NCBI GenBank assembly: GCA_963932245.1
Contig: OZ010750.1
Location: forward strand, 40,200,963-40,264,962
Source: Tachinus rufipes
Taxonomy: Eukaryota > Arthropoda > Insecta > Coleoptera > Staphylinidae
Direction of reading: 5' to 3'
Length of the DNA: 64,000 nt
Part shown: positions 35,101 through 50,500 of the stretch, in pieces
Numbering within the stretch: the first letter of the stretch is position 1
Layout of the letters: every line of letters begins with the position of its first letter
Notes under the pieces: model-generated
Told to the model about the DNA's origin: nothing
Databases searched by the model: none
What the model saw: the letters and a program-made list of their open reading frames with translations, nothing else
Position numbers and translations under genes: made by a program

Positions 35101-38100
35101 TCATACAAGTATTTTGTCTTATTTCCGATTTTATAATTGTAAACAAATGCATAATGACATAAAATTCATTTAAATTTAAATTTAATAATAGATTATAATA
35201 TTTTTTGTATTCATACAAGTATTTTGTCTTATTTCCGATTTTATAATTGTAAACAAATGCATATTGACATAAAATTTATTTAAATTTAAATTTAATCATA
35301 GATTATAATATTTATTGTATTCATACAAGTATTTTGTCTTATTTCCGATTTTATAATTGTAAACAAATGCATATTGACATAAAATTCATTTAAATTTAAT
35401 AATAGATTATAATATTTATTGTATTCATAAAAGTATTTTGTCTTATTTCCGATTTTATAATTGTAAACAAATGCATATTGAAATAAAATTCATTTAAATT
35501 TAAATTTAATAATAGATTATAATATTTATTGTATTCATAAAAGTATTTTGTCTTATTTCCAATTTTATAATTGTAAACAAATGCATATTGACATAAAATT
35601 CATTTAAATTTAATAATAGATTATAATATTTATTGTATTCATAAAAGTATTTTGTCTTATTTCCGATTTTATAATTGTAAACAAATGCATATTGAAATAA
35701 AATTCATTTAAATTTAAATTTAATAATAGATTATAATATTTATTGTATTCATAAAAGTATTTTGTCTTATTTCCAATTTTATAATTGTAAACAAATGCAT
35801 ATTGACATAAAATTCAATTAAATTTAAATTTAATAATAGATTATAATATTTATTGTATTCATACAAGTATTTTGTCTTTTTTCCAATTTTATAATTTTAA
35901 ACAAATGCATATTGACATAAAATTTATTTAAATTTAAATTTAATAATAGATTATAATATTTATTGTATTCATACAAGTATTTTGTCTTATTTCCGATTTT
36001 ATAATTGTAAACAAATGCATATTGACATAAAATTCATTTAAATTTAATAATAGATTATAATATTTATTGTATTCATAAAAGTATTTTGTCTTATTTCCGA
36101 TTTTATAATTGTAAACAAATGCATATTGACATAAAATTCATTTAAATTTAATAATAGATTATAATATTTATTGTATTCATAAAAGTATTTTGTCTTATTT
36201 CCGATTTTATAATTGTAAACAATTGCATATTGAAATAAAATTCATTTAAATTTAAATTAATTAATAGATTATAATATTTATTGTATTCATACAAGTATTT
36301 GGTCTTATTTCCGATTTTATAATTGTAAACAAATGCATAATGACATAAAATTCATTTAAATTTAAATTTAATAATAGATTATAATATTTTTTGTATTCAT
36401 ACAAGTATTTTGTCTTATTTCCGATTTTATAATTGTAAACAAATGCATATTGACATAAAATTTATTTAAATTTAAATTTAATCATAGATTATAATATTTA
36501 TTGTATTCATACAAGTATTTTGTCTTATTTCCGATTGTATAATTGTAAACAAATGCATATTGACATAAAATTCATTTAAATTTAAATTTAATAATAGATT
36601 ATATAATTTATTGTATTCATACAAGTATTTTGTCTTATTTCCAATTTTATAATTGTAAACATATGCATATTGACATAAAATTCATTTAAATTTAAATTTA
36701 ATAATAGATTATAATATTTATTGTATTCATACAAGTATTTTGTCTTATTTCCGATTTTATAATTGTATACAAATGCATATTGACATAAAATTCATTTAAA
36801 TTTAAATTTACTAATAGATTATAATATTTATTGTGTTCATACAAGTATTTTGTCTTAGTTCCGATTTTAGAATTGTAAACAAATGCATATTGACATAAAA
36901 TTCATTTAAATTTAAATTTAATAATAGATTATAATATTTATTGTATTCATACAAGTATTTTGTCTTATTTTTATATTTATAATTGTAAACAAATGCATAT
37001 TGACATAAAATTCATTTGAATTTAAATTTTATAATAGATTATAATATTTATTGTATTCATACAAGTATTTTGTCTTATTTTTATATTTATAATTGTTAGC
37101 AAATGCATATTGACATAAAATTCATTTAAATTTAAATTTAATAATAGATTATAATATTTATTGTATTCATACAAGTATTTTGTCTTATTTCCGATTTTAT
37201 ATTTGTAAACAAATGCATATTGATATAAAATTCATTTAAATTTAAATTTAATAATAGATTTTAATATTTATTGTATTCATACAAGTATTTTGTCTTATTT
37301 TCATATTTTTAATTGTAAACAAATGCATATTGACATAAAATTCATTTAAATTTAAATTTAATAATAGATTATAATATTTATTGTATTCATACAAGTATTT
37401 TGTTTTATTTTCATATTTATAATTGTAAACAAATGCATATTGATATAAAATTCATTTAAATTTAAATTTAATAATAGATTATAAGTTTTATTTTATTCAT
37501 ACAAATATTTTGTCTTTTTTTCATATTTATAATTGTAAACAAATGCATATTGACATAAAATTCATTTAAATTTAAATTAATAATAGATTATAATATTTAT
37601 TGTATTCATACAAGTATTTTGTCTTATTTCCGATTTTATAATTGTAAACAAATGCATATTGACATAAAATTCATTTAAATTTAATAATAGATTATAATAT
37701 TTATTGTATTCGTAAAAGTATTTTGTCTTATTTCCGATTTTATAATTGTAAACAAATGCATATTGACATAAAATTCATTTAAATTTAAATTTAATAATAG
37801 ATTATAATATTTATTGTATTCATACAAGTATTTTGTCTTATTTCCGATTTTATAATTGTAAACAAATGCATAATGACATAAAATTCATTTAAATTTAAAT
37901 TTAATAATAGATTATAATATTTTTTGTATTCATACAAGTATTTTGTCTTATTTCCGATTTTATAATTGTAAACAAATGCATATTGACATAAAATTTATTT
38001 AAATTTAAATTTAATCATAGATTATAATATTTGTTGTATTCATACAAGTATTTTGTCTTATTTCCGATTTTATAATTGTAAACAAATGCATATTGACATA

Positions 38101-40400
38101 AAATTCAATTAAATTTAAATTTAATAATAGATTATAATATTTATTGTATTCATACAAGTATTTTGTCTTTTTTCCAATTTTATAATTTTAAACAAATGCA
38201 TATTAACATAAAATTTATTTAAATTTAAATTTAATAATAGATTATAATATTTATTGTATTCATACAAGTATTTTGTCTTATTTCCGATTTTATAATTGTA
38301 AACAAATGCATATTGACATAAAATTCATTTAAATTTAATAATAGATTATAATATTTATTGTATTCATAAAAGTATTTTGTCTTATTTCCGATTTTATAAT
38401 TGTAAACAAATGCATATTGACATAAAATTCATTTAAATTTAATAATAGATTATAATATTTATTGTATTCATAAAAGTATTTTGTCTTATTTCCGATTTTA
38501 TAATTGTAAACAAATGCATATTGAAATAAAATTCATTTAAATTTAAATTTAATAATAGATTATAATATTTATTGTATTCATACAAGTATTTGGTCTTATT
38601 TCCGATTTTATAATTGTAAACAAATGCATAATGACATAAAATTCATTTAAATTTAAATTTAATAAAAGATTATAATATTTTTTGTATTCATACAAGTATT
38701 TTGTCTTATTTCCGATTTTATAATTGTAAACAAATGCATATTGACATAAAATTTATTTAAATTTAAATTTAATCATAGATTATAATATTTATTGTATTCA
38801 TACAAGTATTTTGTCTTATTTCCGATTGTATAATTGTAAACAAATGCATATTGACATAAAATTCATTTAAATTTAAATTTAATAATAGATTATATAATTT
38901 ATTGTATTCATACAAGTATTTTGTCTTATTTCCAATTTTATAATTGTAAACATATGCATATTGACATAAAATTCATTTAAATTTAAATTTAGTAATAGAT
39001 TATAATATTTATTGTATTCATACAAGTATTTTGTCTTATTTCCGATTTTATAATTGTATACAAATGCATATTGACATAAAATTCATTTAAATTTAAATTT
39101 ACTAATAGATTATAATATTTATTGTGTTCATACAAGTATTTTGTCTTAGTTCCGATTTTAGAATTGTAAACAAATGCATATTGACATAAAATTCATTTAA
39201 ATTTAAATTTAATAATAGATTATAATATTTATTGTATTCATACAAGTATTTTGTCTTATTTTTATATTTATAATTGTAAACAAATGCATATTGACATAAA
39301 ATTCATTTGAATTTAAATTTTATAATAGATTATAATATTTATTGTATTCATACAAGTATTTTGTCTTATTTTTATATTTATAATTGTTAGCAAATGCATA
39401 TTGACATAAAATTCATTTAAATTTAAATTTAATAATAGATTATAATATTTATTGTATTCATACAAGTATTTTGTCTTATTTCCGATTTTATATTTGTGAA
39501 CAAATGCATATTGATATAAAATTCATTTAAATTTAAATTTAATAATAGATTTTAATATTTATTGTATTCATACAAGTATTTTGTCTTATTTTCATATTTT
39601 TAATTGTAAACAAATGCATATTGACATAAAATTCATTTAAATTTAAATTTAATAATAGATTATAATATTTATTGTATTCATACAAGTATTTTGTCTTATT
39701 TTCATATTTATAATTGTAAACAAATGCATATTGATATAAAATTCATTTAAATTTAAATTTAATAATAGATTATAATTTTTATTTTATTCATACAAATATT
39801 TTGTCTTTTTTTCATATTTATAATTGTAAACAAATGCATATTGACATAAAATTCATTTAAATTTATATTTAATAATAGATTATAATATTTATTGTATTCA
39901 TACAAGTATTTTGTCTTATTTTTATATTTATAATTATAAACAAATGCATATTGACATAAAATTCATTTGAATTTAAATTTAATAATAGATTATAATATTT
40001 ATTGTATTCATACAAGTATTTTGTCTTATTTCCGATTTTATAATTGTAAACAAATGCATATTGACATAAAATTCATTTAAATTTAATTTAATAATAGATT
40101 ATAATATTTATTGTATTCATACAAGTATTTTGTTTTATTTCCGATTTTATAATTGTAAACAAATGCATATTGACATAAAATTCATTTAAATTTAATTATA
40201 GATTATAATATTTATTGTATTCATAAAAGTATTTTGTCTTATTTCCGATTTTATAATTGTAAACAAATGCATATTGACATAAAATTCATTTAAATTTAAA
40301 TTTAATAATAGAGTATAATATTTATTGTATTCATACAAGTATTTTGTCTTATTTCCGATTTTATAATTGTAAACAAATGCATATTGACATAAAATTTATT
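32200..40400. repeat. about 2.72-kb higher-order repeat in array 1, three copies
   Basis: The variant CGTAAAAG occurs at 32,268, 34,992 and 37,711 (offsets 2724 and 2719). TATTTGG occurs at 33,144, 36,296 and 38,587, and GATTTTAGAATTG at about 33,711, 36,863 and 39,154, both with offsets 3152 and 2291, which sum to the same 5443. The middle copy thus has about 428 bp (four monomers) extra near 35,400-35,830 and a matching loss later. Confidence 0.85.
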
Positions 40401-43400
40401 TAAATTTAAATTTAATCATAGATTATAATATTTGTTGAATTCATACAAGTATTTTGTCTTATTTCCGATTTTATAATTGTAAACAAATGCATATTGACAT
40501 AAAATTCATTTAAATTTAAATTTAATAATAGATTATAATATTTATTGTGTTCATACACGTATTTTGTCTTATTTTCATATTTTTAATTGTAAACAAATGC
40601 ATATTGACATAAAATTCATTTAAATTTAAATTTAATAATAGATTATAATATTTATTGTATTCATACAAGTTTTTTGTCTTATTTTCATATTTATAAATGT
40701 AAACAAATGCATATTGACATAAAATTCATTTAAATTTAAATTTAATAATAGATTATAATATTTATTTTATTCATACAAATATTTTGTCTTTTTTCCATAT
40801 TTATATTTGTAAACAAATGCATATTGACATAAAATTTATTTAAATTTAAATTTAATAATAGATTATAATATTTATTGTATTCATACAAGTATTTTGTCTT
40901 ATTTTCATATTTTTACTTGTAAACAAATGCATATTGACATAAAATTTATTTAAATTTAAATTTAATAATAGATTATAATATTTATTGTATTCATACAATT
41001 ATTTTGTCTTATTTCCATATTTTTTATTGTAAACAAATGCATTATGACATAAAATTCATTTAAATTTAAATTTGATAATAGATTATAATATTTATTGTAT
41101 TCATACAAGTATTTTGTCTTATTTCCGATTTTATAATTGTAAACAAATGCATATTGACATAAAATTCATTTAAATTTAAATTTAATAATAGATTATAATA
41201 TTTATTGTATTCATAAAAGTATTTTGTCTTATAATCAATTTTATAATTGTAAACAAATGCATATTGACATTAAATTTATTTAAATTTAAATTTAATAATA
41301 TATTATAATATTTATTGTATTCATACAAGTATTTTGTCTTATTTCCGATTTTATAATTGTAAACAAATGCATATTGACATAAAATTCATTTAAATTTAAA
41401 TTTAATAATAGATTATAATATTTATTGTATTCATACAAGTATTTTGTCTTATTTCCGATTTTATAATTGTAAACAAATGCATATTGACATAAAATTTATT
41501 TAAATTTATATTAATAATAGATTATAATATTTATTGTATTCATACAAGTATTTTGTCTTATTTCCGATTTTATAATTGTAAACAAAAGCATATTGACATA
41601 AAATTCATTTAAATTTAATAATAGATTATAATATTTATTGTATTCATAAAAGTATTTTGTCTTATTTCCGATTTTATAATTGTAAACAAATGCATATTGA
41701 CATAAAATTCATTTAAATTTAAATTTAATAATAGATTATAATATTTATTGTATTCATAAAAGTATTTTGTCTTATAATCAATTTTATAATTGTAAACAAA
41801 TGCATATTGACATTAAATTTATTTAAATTTAAATTTAATAATATATTATAATATTTATTGTATTCATACAAGTATTTTGTCTTATTTCCGATTTTATAAT
41901 TGTAAACAAATGCATATTGACATAAAATTCATTTAAATTTAAATTTAATAATAGATTATAATATTTATTGTATTCATACAAGTATTTTGTCTTATTTCCG
42001 ATTTTATAATTGTAAACAAATGCATATTGACATAAAATTTATTTAAATTTATATTAATAATAGATTATAATATTTATTGTATTCATACAAGTATTTTGTC
42101 TTATTTCCGATTTTATAATTGTAAACAAAAGCATATTGACATAAAATTCATTTAAATTTAATAATAGATTATAATATTTATTGTATTCATAAAAGTATTT
42201 TGTCTTATTTCCGATTTTATAATTGTAAACAAATGCATATTGACATAAATTTCATTTAAATTTAAATTTAATAATAGATTATAATATTTATTGTATTCAT
42301 ACAAGTATTTTGTCTTATTTCTGATTTTATAATTGTAAACAAATGCATAATGACATAAAATTCATTTAAATTTAAATTTAATAATAGATTATAATATTTT
42401 TTGTATTCATACAAGTATTTTGTCTTATTTCCGATTTTATAATTGTAAACAAATGCATATTGACATAAAATTTATTTAAATTTAAATTTAATCATAGAAT
42501 ATAATATTTGTTGTATTCATACAAGTATTTTGTCTTTTCTCCGATTTTATAATTGTAAACAAATGCATATTGACATAAAATTCATTTAAATTTAAATTTA
42601 ATAATAAATTATAATATTTATTGTATTCATACAAGTATTTTGTCTTATTTCCAATTTTATAATTGTAATCAAATGCATATTGACATAAAATTCATTTAAA
42701 TTTAAATTTAATAATAGATTATAATATTTATTGTATTCATACAAGTATTTTGTCTTATTTCCGATTTTATAATTGTAATCAAATGCATATTGACATAAAA
42801 TTCATTTAATTTTAAATTTAATAATAGATTATAATATTTATTGTATTCATACAAGTATTTTGTCTTATTTCCGATTTTATATATGTAAACAAATGCATAT
42901 TGACATAAAATTCATTTAAATTTAAATTTAATAATAGATTATAATATTTATTGTATTCATACAAGTATTTTGTCTTATTTCTGATTTTATAATTGTAAAC
43001 AAATGCATAATGACATAAAATTCATTTAAAATTAAATTTAATAATAGATTATAATATTTTTTGTATTCATACAAGTATTTTGTCTTATTTTCGATTTTAT
43101 AATTGTAAACAAATGCATATTGACATAAAATTTATTTAAATTTAAATTTAATCATAGATTATAATATTTGTTGTATTCATACAAGTATTTTGTCTTATTT
43201 CCGATTTTATAATTGTAAACAAATGCATATTGACATAAAATTCATTTAAATTTAAATTTAATAATAGATTATAATATTTATTGTATTCATACAAGTATTT
43301 TGTCTTATTTCCAATTTTATAATTGTAAACAAATACATATTGACATAAAATTCATTTAAATTTAAATTTAATAATAGATTATAATATTTATTGTATTCAT

Positions 43401-46400
43401 ACAAGTATTTTGTCTTATTTCCGATTTTATAATTGTAATCAAATGCATATTGACATAAAATTCATTTAAATTTAAATTTAATAATAGATTATAATATTTA
43501 TTGTATTTATACAAGTATTTTGTCTTATTTCCGATTTTATAATTGTAAACAAATGCATATTGACATAAAATTCATTTAAATTAAAATTTAATAATAGATT
43601 ATAATATTTATTGTATTCATACAAGTATTTTGTCTTATTTCCGATTTTATAATTGTAAACAAATGCATATTGACATAAAATTCATTTAAATTTAAATTTA
43701 ATAATTGATTATAATATTTATTGTATTCATACAAGTATTTTGTCTTATTTCCAATTAACGTTTTTTTTTAGTAAAACTAATTTAATAAAATCAATTTTTT
43801 ATTTGGTTGGTTTTGACTTTATAAGAAAATGTTTTAAATAAAAGTGATCTAGAATGCAATTTTCAGACGATTTTATTATACAGATAATTTATTTAATTTT
43901 TTTTAACGATTTTTTTTAGTAAAATTAATTTATTAAAATTAAATTTTTATTTAGTTGGTTTTGACTTTATAAGAAAATGTTTCAAATAAAAATGATTTAA
44001 AATGCAATTTACAACCGATTTTATTATACAGATAATTTATTTAAATTTTATTAACGATGTTTTTTAAGTAAAATTAATTTAATAAAATCAATTTTTTATT
44101 TGGTTGGTTTTGACTTTATAAGAAAATGTTTTAAATAAAAGTGATTTAGAATGCAATTTACAGACGATTTTATTATACAGATAATTTATTTAATTTTTTT
44201 TAACGATTTTTTTTAGTAAAATTAATTTAATAAAATTAAATTTTTATTTGGTTGGTTTTGACTTTATAAGAAAATGTTTCAAATAAAAATGATTTAAAAT
44301 GCAATTTACAACCGATTTTATTATACAGATAATTTATTTAAATTTTTTTAACGATTTTTTTTAGTAAAATTAATTTAATAAAATAAATTTTTATTTGGTT
44401 GGTTTTGACTTTATAAGAAAATGTTTTAAATAAAAGTGATTTAGAATGCAGTTTACAGACGATTTTATTATACAGATAATTTATTTAATTTTTTTCAACA
44501 ATTTTTTTTAGTAAAATTAATTTAATAAAATTAAATTTTTATTTGGTTGGTTTTGACTTTATAAGAAAATGTTTCAAATAAAAATGATTTAAAATGCAAT
44601 TTACAACCAATTTTATTATACAGATAATTTATTTAAATTTTGTTAACGATTTTTTTTAGTAAAATTAATTTAATAAAATCAATTTTTTATTTGGTTGGTT
44701 TTGACTTTATAAGAAAATGTTGTTTTAAATAAAAGTGATTTAAAATGCAATTTACAGACGATTTTATTATACAGATAATTTATTTAATTTTTTTAACGAT
44801 TTTTTATTAGTAAAATTAATTTAATAAAATTAAATTTTTATTTGGTTGGTTTTGACTTTATAAGAAAATGTTTCAAATAAAAATGATTTAAAATGCAATT
44901 TACAACCGATTTTATTATACAGATAAGTTATTTAATTTTTTTTAACGATTTTTTTTAGTAAAATTAATTTAATAAAATAAAATTTTTATTTGGTTGGTTT
45001 TGACTTTATAAGAAAATGTTTTAAATAAAAATGATTTAAAATGCAATTTACAACCGATTTTATTATACAGATAATTTATTTAAATTTTTTTAACGATTTT
45101 TTTTAGTAAAATTAATTTAATAAAATCATTTTTTTATTTGGTTGGTTTTGACTTTATAAAAAAATGTTTTAAATAAAAGTGAATTAGAATGCAATTTAAA
45201 GACGATTTTATTATACAGACAAATTTTATAATTTTTTTTAACGATTTTTTTTTGTAAAATTATTTTAATAAAATTAAATTTTTATTTTCTTGGTTTTGAC
45301 TTTATAAGAAAATGTTTCAAATAAAAATGATTTAAAATGCAATTTACAACCAATTTTATTATACAGATAATTTATTTAAATTTTTTAACGATTTTTTTTA
45401 GTAAAATTAATTTAAAAAAATCAATTTTTTATTTGGTTGGTTTTGACTTTATAAGAAAATGTTTTAAATAAAAGTGATTTAGAATGCAATTTACAGACGA
45501 TTTTATTATACAGATAATTTATTTAATTTTTTTTAACAATTTTTTTTAGTCAAATTAATTTAATAAAATTAAATTTTTATTTGGTTGGTTTTGACTTTAT
45601 AAGAAAATGTTTCAAATAAAATTGATTTAAAATGCAATTTACAACCGATTTTATTATACAGATAATTTATTTAAATTTTTTTAACGATTTTTTTTAGTAA
45701 AATTAATTTAATAAAATCAATTTTTTATTTGGTTGGTTTTGACTTTATAAGAAAATGTTTTAAATAAAAGTAATTTAGAAAGCAATTTACAGACGATTTT
45801 ATTATACAGATAATTTATTTAATTTTTTTTAACGATTTTTTTTTAGTAAAATTAATTTAATAAAATTAAATTTTTATTTGGTTGGTTTTGACTTCATAAG
45901 AAAATGTTTCAAATAAAAATGATTTAAAATGCAATTTACAACCGACTTCATTATACAGATAATTTATTTAAATTTTTTTAACGATTTTTTTTAGTAAAAT
46001 TAATTTAATAAAATCAAGTTTTTATTTGGTTGGTTTTGACTTTATAAGAAAATGTTTTATATAAAAGTGATTTAGAATGCAATTTACAGACGATTTTATT
46101 ATACAGATAATTTATTTAATTTTTTTTAACAATTTTTTTTAGTAAAATTAATTTAATAAAATTAAATTTTTATTTGGTTGGTTTTGACTTTATAAGAAAA
46201 TGTTTTAAATAAAAGTGATTTATAATGCACTTAACAGACGATTTTATTATACAGATAATTTATTTAATTTTTTTTAACGATTTTTTTTAGTAAAATTAAT
46301 TTAATAAAATTAAATTTTTATTTGGTTGGTTTTGACTTTATAAGAAAATGTTTCAAATAAAAATGATTTCAAATGCAATTTACAACCGATTTTATTATAC

Positions 46401-47599
46401 AGATAATTTATTTAAATTTTTTTAACGATTTTTTTTAGTAAAATTAATTTAATAAAATCAAGTTTTTATTTGGTTGGTTTTGACTTTATAAGATATAAGA
46501 AAATGTTTTATATAAAAGTGATTTAGAATGCAATTTACAGACGATTTTATTATACAGATAATTTATTTAATTTTTTTTAACAATTTTTTTTAGTAAAATT
46601 AATTTAATAAAATTAAATTTTTATTTGGTTGGTTTTGACTTTATAAGAAAATGTTTCAAATAAAAATGATTTAAAATGCAATTTACAACCGATTTTATTA
46701 TACAGATAATTTATTTAAATTTTTTTAACGATATTTTTAGTAAAATTAATTTAATAAAATCAATTTTTTATTTGGTTGGTATTGACTTTATAAGAAAATG
46801 TTTTTAATAAAAGTGATTTAGAATGCACTTTACAGACGATTTTATTATACAGATAATTTATTTAATTTTTTTTAACAATTTTTTTTAGTAAAATTAATTT
46901 AATAAAATTAAATTTTTATTTGGTTGGTTTTGACTTTATAAGAAAATGTTTCAAATAAAAATGATTTAAAATGCAATTTACAACCGATTTTTATTATGCA
47001 GATAATTTATTTAATTTTTTTTAACAATTTTTTTAAGTAAAATTAATTTAATAAAAGTAAATTTTTATTTGGTTGGTTTTGACTTTATAAGAAAATGTTT
47101 CAAATAAAAATTAATTAAAATGCAATTTACAACCGATTTTATTATACAGATAATTTATTTAAATTTTTTTAAACGCTTTTTTTTAGAAAAATTAATTTAA
47201 TAAAATCAATTTTTTATTTGGTTGGTTTTGACTTTATAAGAAAATGTTTTAAATAAAAGTGATTTAGAAAACAATTTACAGACGATTTTATTATACAGAT
47301 AATTTATTTAATTTTTTTTAACGATTTTTTTTAGTAAAATTAATTTAATAAAATTAAATTTTTATTAAGTTGGTTTTGACTTTATAAGAAAATGTTTCAA
47401 ATAAAAATGATTTAAAATGCAATTTACAACCGATTTTATTATACAGATAATTTATTTAAATTTTTTTAACAATTTTTTTTAGTAAAATTAATTTAATAAA
47501 ATCAATTTTTTATTTGGTTGGTTTTGATTTTATAAGAAAATGTTTTAAATAAAAGTGATTTGGAATGCAATTTACAGACGATTTTATTATACAGATAAT

Positions 47600-50500
47600 T
47601 TATTCAATTTTTTTTAGTAAAATTAATTTAATAAAATTAAATTTTTATTTGGTTGGTTTTGACTTTATAAGAAAATGTTTCAAATAAAAATGATTTAAAA
47701 TGCAATTTACAACCGATTTTATTATACAGATAATTTATTTAAATTTTTTTAACGATTTTTTTTAGTAAAATTAATTTAATAAAATCAAGTTTTTATTTGG
47801 TTGGATTTGACTTTATAAGAAAATGTTTTATATAAAAGTGATTTAGAATGCAATTTACAGACGATTTTATTATACAGATAATTTATTTAATTTTTTTTTA
47901 CAATTTTTTTTAGTAAAATTAATTTAATAAAATTAAATTTTTATTTGGTTGGTTTTGACTTTATAAGAAAATGTTTTAAATAAAAGTGATTTAGAATGCA
48001 CTTTACAGACGATTTTATTATATAGATAATTTATTTAATTTTTTTTAACGATTTTTTTTTAGTAAAATTAATTTAATAAAATTAATTTTTTATTTGGTTG
48101 GTTTTGACTTTATAAGAAAATGTTTCAAATAAAAATGATTTAAAATGCAATTTACAACCGATTTTTATTATACAGATAATTTATTTAATTTTTTTTAACA
48201 ATTTTTTTAAGTAAAATTAATTTAATAAAATTAAATTTTTATTTGGTTGGTTTTGACTTTATAAGAAAATGTTTAAAATAAAAATGATATAAAATGCAAT
48301 TTACAACCGATTTTATTATACAGATAATTTATTTAAATTTTTTAACGCTTTTTTTTTAGTAAAAATTAATTTAATAAAATCAATTTTTTATTTGGTTGGT
48401 TTTGACTTTATAAGAAAATGTTTTAAATAAAAGTGATTTAGAAAGCAATTTACAGACGATTTTATTATACAGATAATTTATTTAATTTTTTTTAACGATT
48501 TTTTTTAGTATAATTAATTTAATAAAATTAAATTTTTATTTGGTTGGTTTTGACTTTATAAGAAAATGTTTCAAATAAAAATGATTTCAAATGCAATTTA
48601 CAACCGATTTTATTATACAGATAATTTATTTAAATTTTTTTAACGATTTTTTTTAGTAAAATTAATTTAATAAAATCAATTTTTTATTTGGTTGGTTTTG
48701 ACTTTATAAGAAAATGTTTTAAATAAATGTGATTTAGAATGCAATTTACAGACGATTTTATTATACAGATAATTTATTAAATTTTTTTTAGTAAAATTAA
48801 TTTAATAAACTTAAATTTTTATTTGGTTGGTTTTGACTTTATAAGAAAATGTTTCAAATAAAAATGATTTAAAATGCAATTTACAACCGATTTTATTATA
48901 CAGATAATTTATTTAAATTTTTTTAACGATTTTTTTTAGTAAAATTAATTTAATAAAATCAAGTTTTTATTTGGTTGGTTTTGACTTTATAAGAAAATGT
49001 TTTATATAAAAGTGATTTAGAATGCAATTTACAGACGATTTTATTATACAGATAATTTATTTAATTTTTTTTAACAATTTTTTTTAGTAAAATTAATTTA
49101 ATAAAATTAAATTTTTATTTGGTTGGTTTTGACTTTATAAGAAAATGTTTCAAATAAAAATGATTTAAAATGCAATTTACAACCGATTTTATTATACAGA
49201 TAATTTATTTAAATTTTTTTAACGATTTTTTTTAGTTAAATTAATTTAATAAAATAATTTTTTTATTTGGTTGGTTTTGACTTTATAAGAAAATGTTTTA
49301 AATAAAAGTGATTTAGAATGCAATTTACAGACGATTTTTTTATACAGATAATTTATTTAATTTTTTTTAACAATTTTTTTTAGTAAAATTAATTTAATAA
49401 AATTAAATTTTTATTTGGTTGGTTTTGATTTTATAAGAAAATGTTTCAAATAAAAATGATTTAAAATGCAATTTACAACCGATTTTTATTATACAGATAA
49501 TTTATTTGAATTTTTTTAACGATTTTTTTTAGTAAAATTAATTTAATAAAATCAATTTTTTATTTGGATGGTTTTGACTTTATAAGAAAATGTTTTAAAT
49601 AAAAGTGATTTAGAATGCAATTTGCAGACGATTTTATTATACAGATAATTTATTTAATTTTTTTTAACGATTTTTTTTATTAAAATTAATTTAATAAAAT
49701 CAATTTTTTATTTGGTTGGTTTTGACTTTATAAGAAAATGTTTTAAATAAAAGTGATTTAGAATGCAATTTACAGACGATTTTATTATACAGATAGATAA
49801 TTTATTTAATTTTTTTTAACAAGTTTTTTTAGTAAAATTAATTTAATAAAATTAAATTTTTATTTGGTTGGTTTTGACTTTATAAGAAAATGTTTCAAAT
49901 AAAAATGATTTAAAATGCAATTTACAACCGATTTTTATTATACAGATAATTTATTTAATTTTTTTTAACAATTTTTTTAAGTAAAATTAATTTAATAAAA
50001 TTAAATTTTTATTTGGTTGGTTTTGACTTTATAAGAAAATGTTTAAAATAAAAATGATATAAAATGCAATTTACAACCGATTTTATTATACAGATAATTT
50101 ATTTAAATTTTTTAACGCTTTTTTTTTAGTAAAAATTAATTTAATAAAATCAATTTTTTATTTGGTTGGTTTTGACTTTATAAGAAAATGTTTTAAATAA
50201 AAGTGATTTAGAAAGCAATTTACAGACGATTTTATTATACAGATAATTTATTTAATTTTTTTTAACGATTTTTTTTAGTATAATTAATTTAATAAAATTA
50301 AATTTTTATTTGGTTGGTTTTGACTTTATAAGAAAATGTTTCAAATAAAAATGATTTCAAATGCAATTTACAACCGATTTTATTATACAGATAATTTATT
50401 TAAATTTTTTTAACGATTTTTTTTAGTAAAATTAATTTAATAAAATCAATTTTTTATTTGGTTGGTTTTGACTTTATAAGAAAATGTTTTAAATAAATGT

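Larger units (their letters stand above)
24091..43756. repeat. satellite array 1, 110-bp monomer
   Basis: About 19.7 kb of head-to-tail monomers, roughly 180 copies by length. A typical monomer starts TACAAGTATTTTGTCTTATT, contains AACAAATGCATATTGACATA near its middle and ends ATTGTATTCA. Common lengths are 110, 109 and 104 bp; the short class lacks one AAATTT-type hexamer in the CATTTAAATTTAAATTTAAT tract. Two sequence classes differ after the TTATT: TCCGATTTTATAA or TTCATATTTATAA. The array is very A+T-rich and has no spacers, genes or interspersed elements. It ends mid-monomer at 43,756. Confidence 0.98.

Noticed and set aside
24091..43756. Array 1 as an intron of the upstream coding fragment
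   Set aside because: A donor-like GTACAAGT exists at the junction, but no acceptor or continuing exon was found before array 2, so this cannot be supported within the window.
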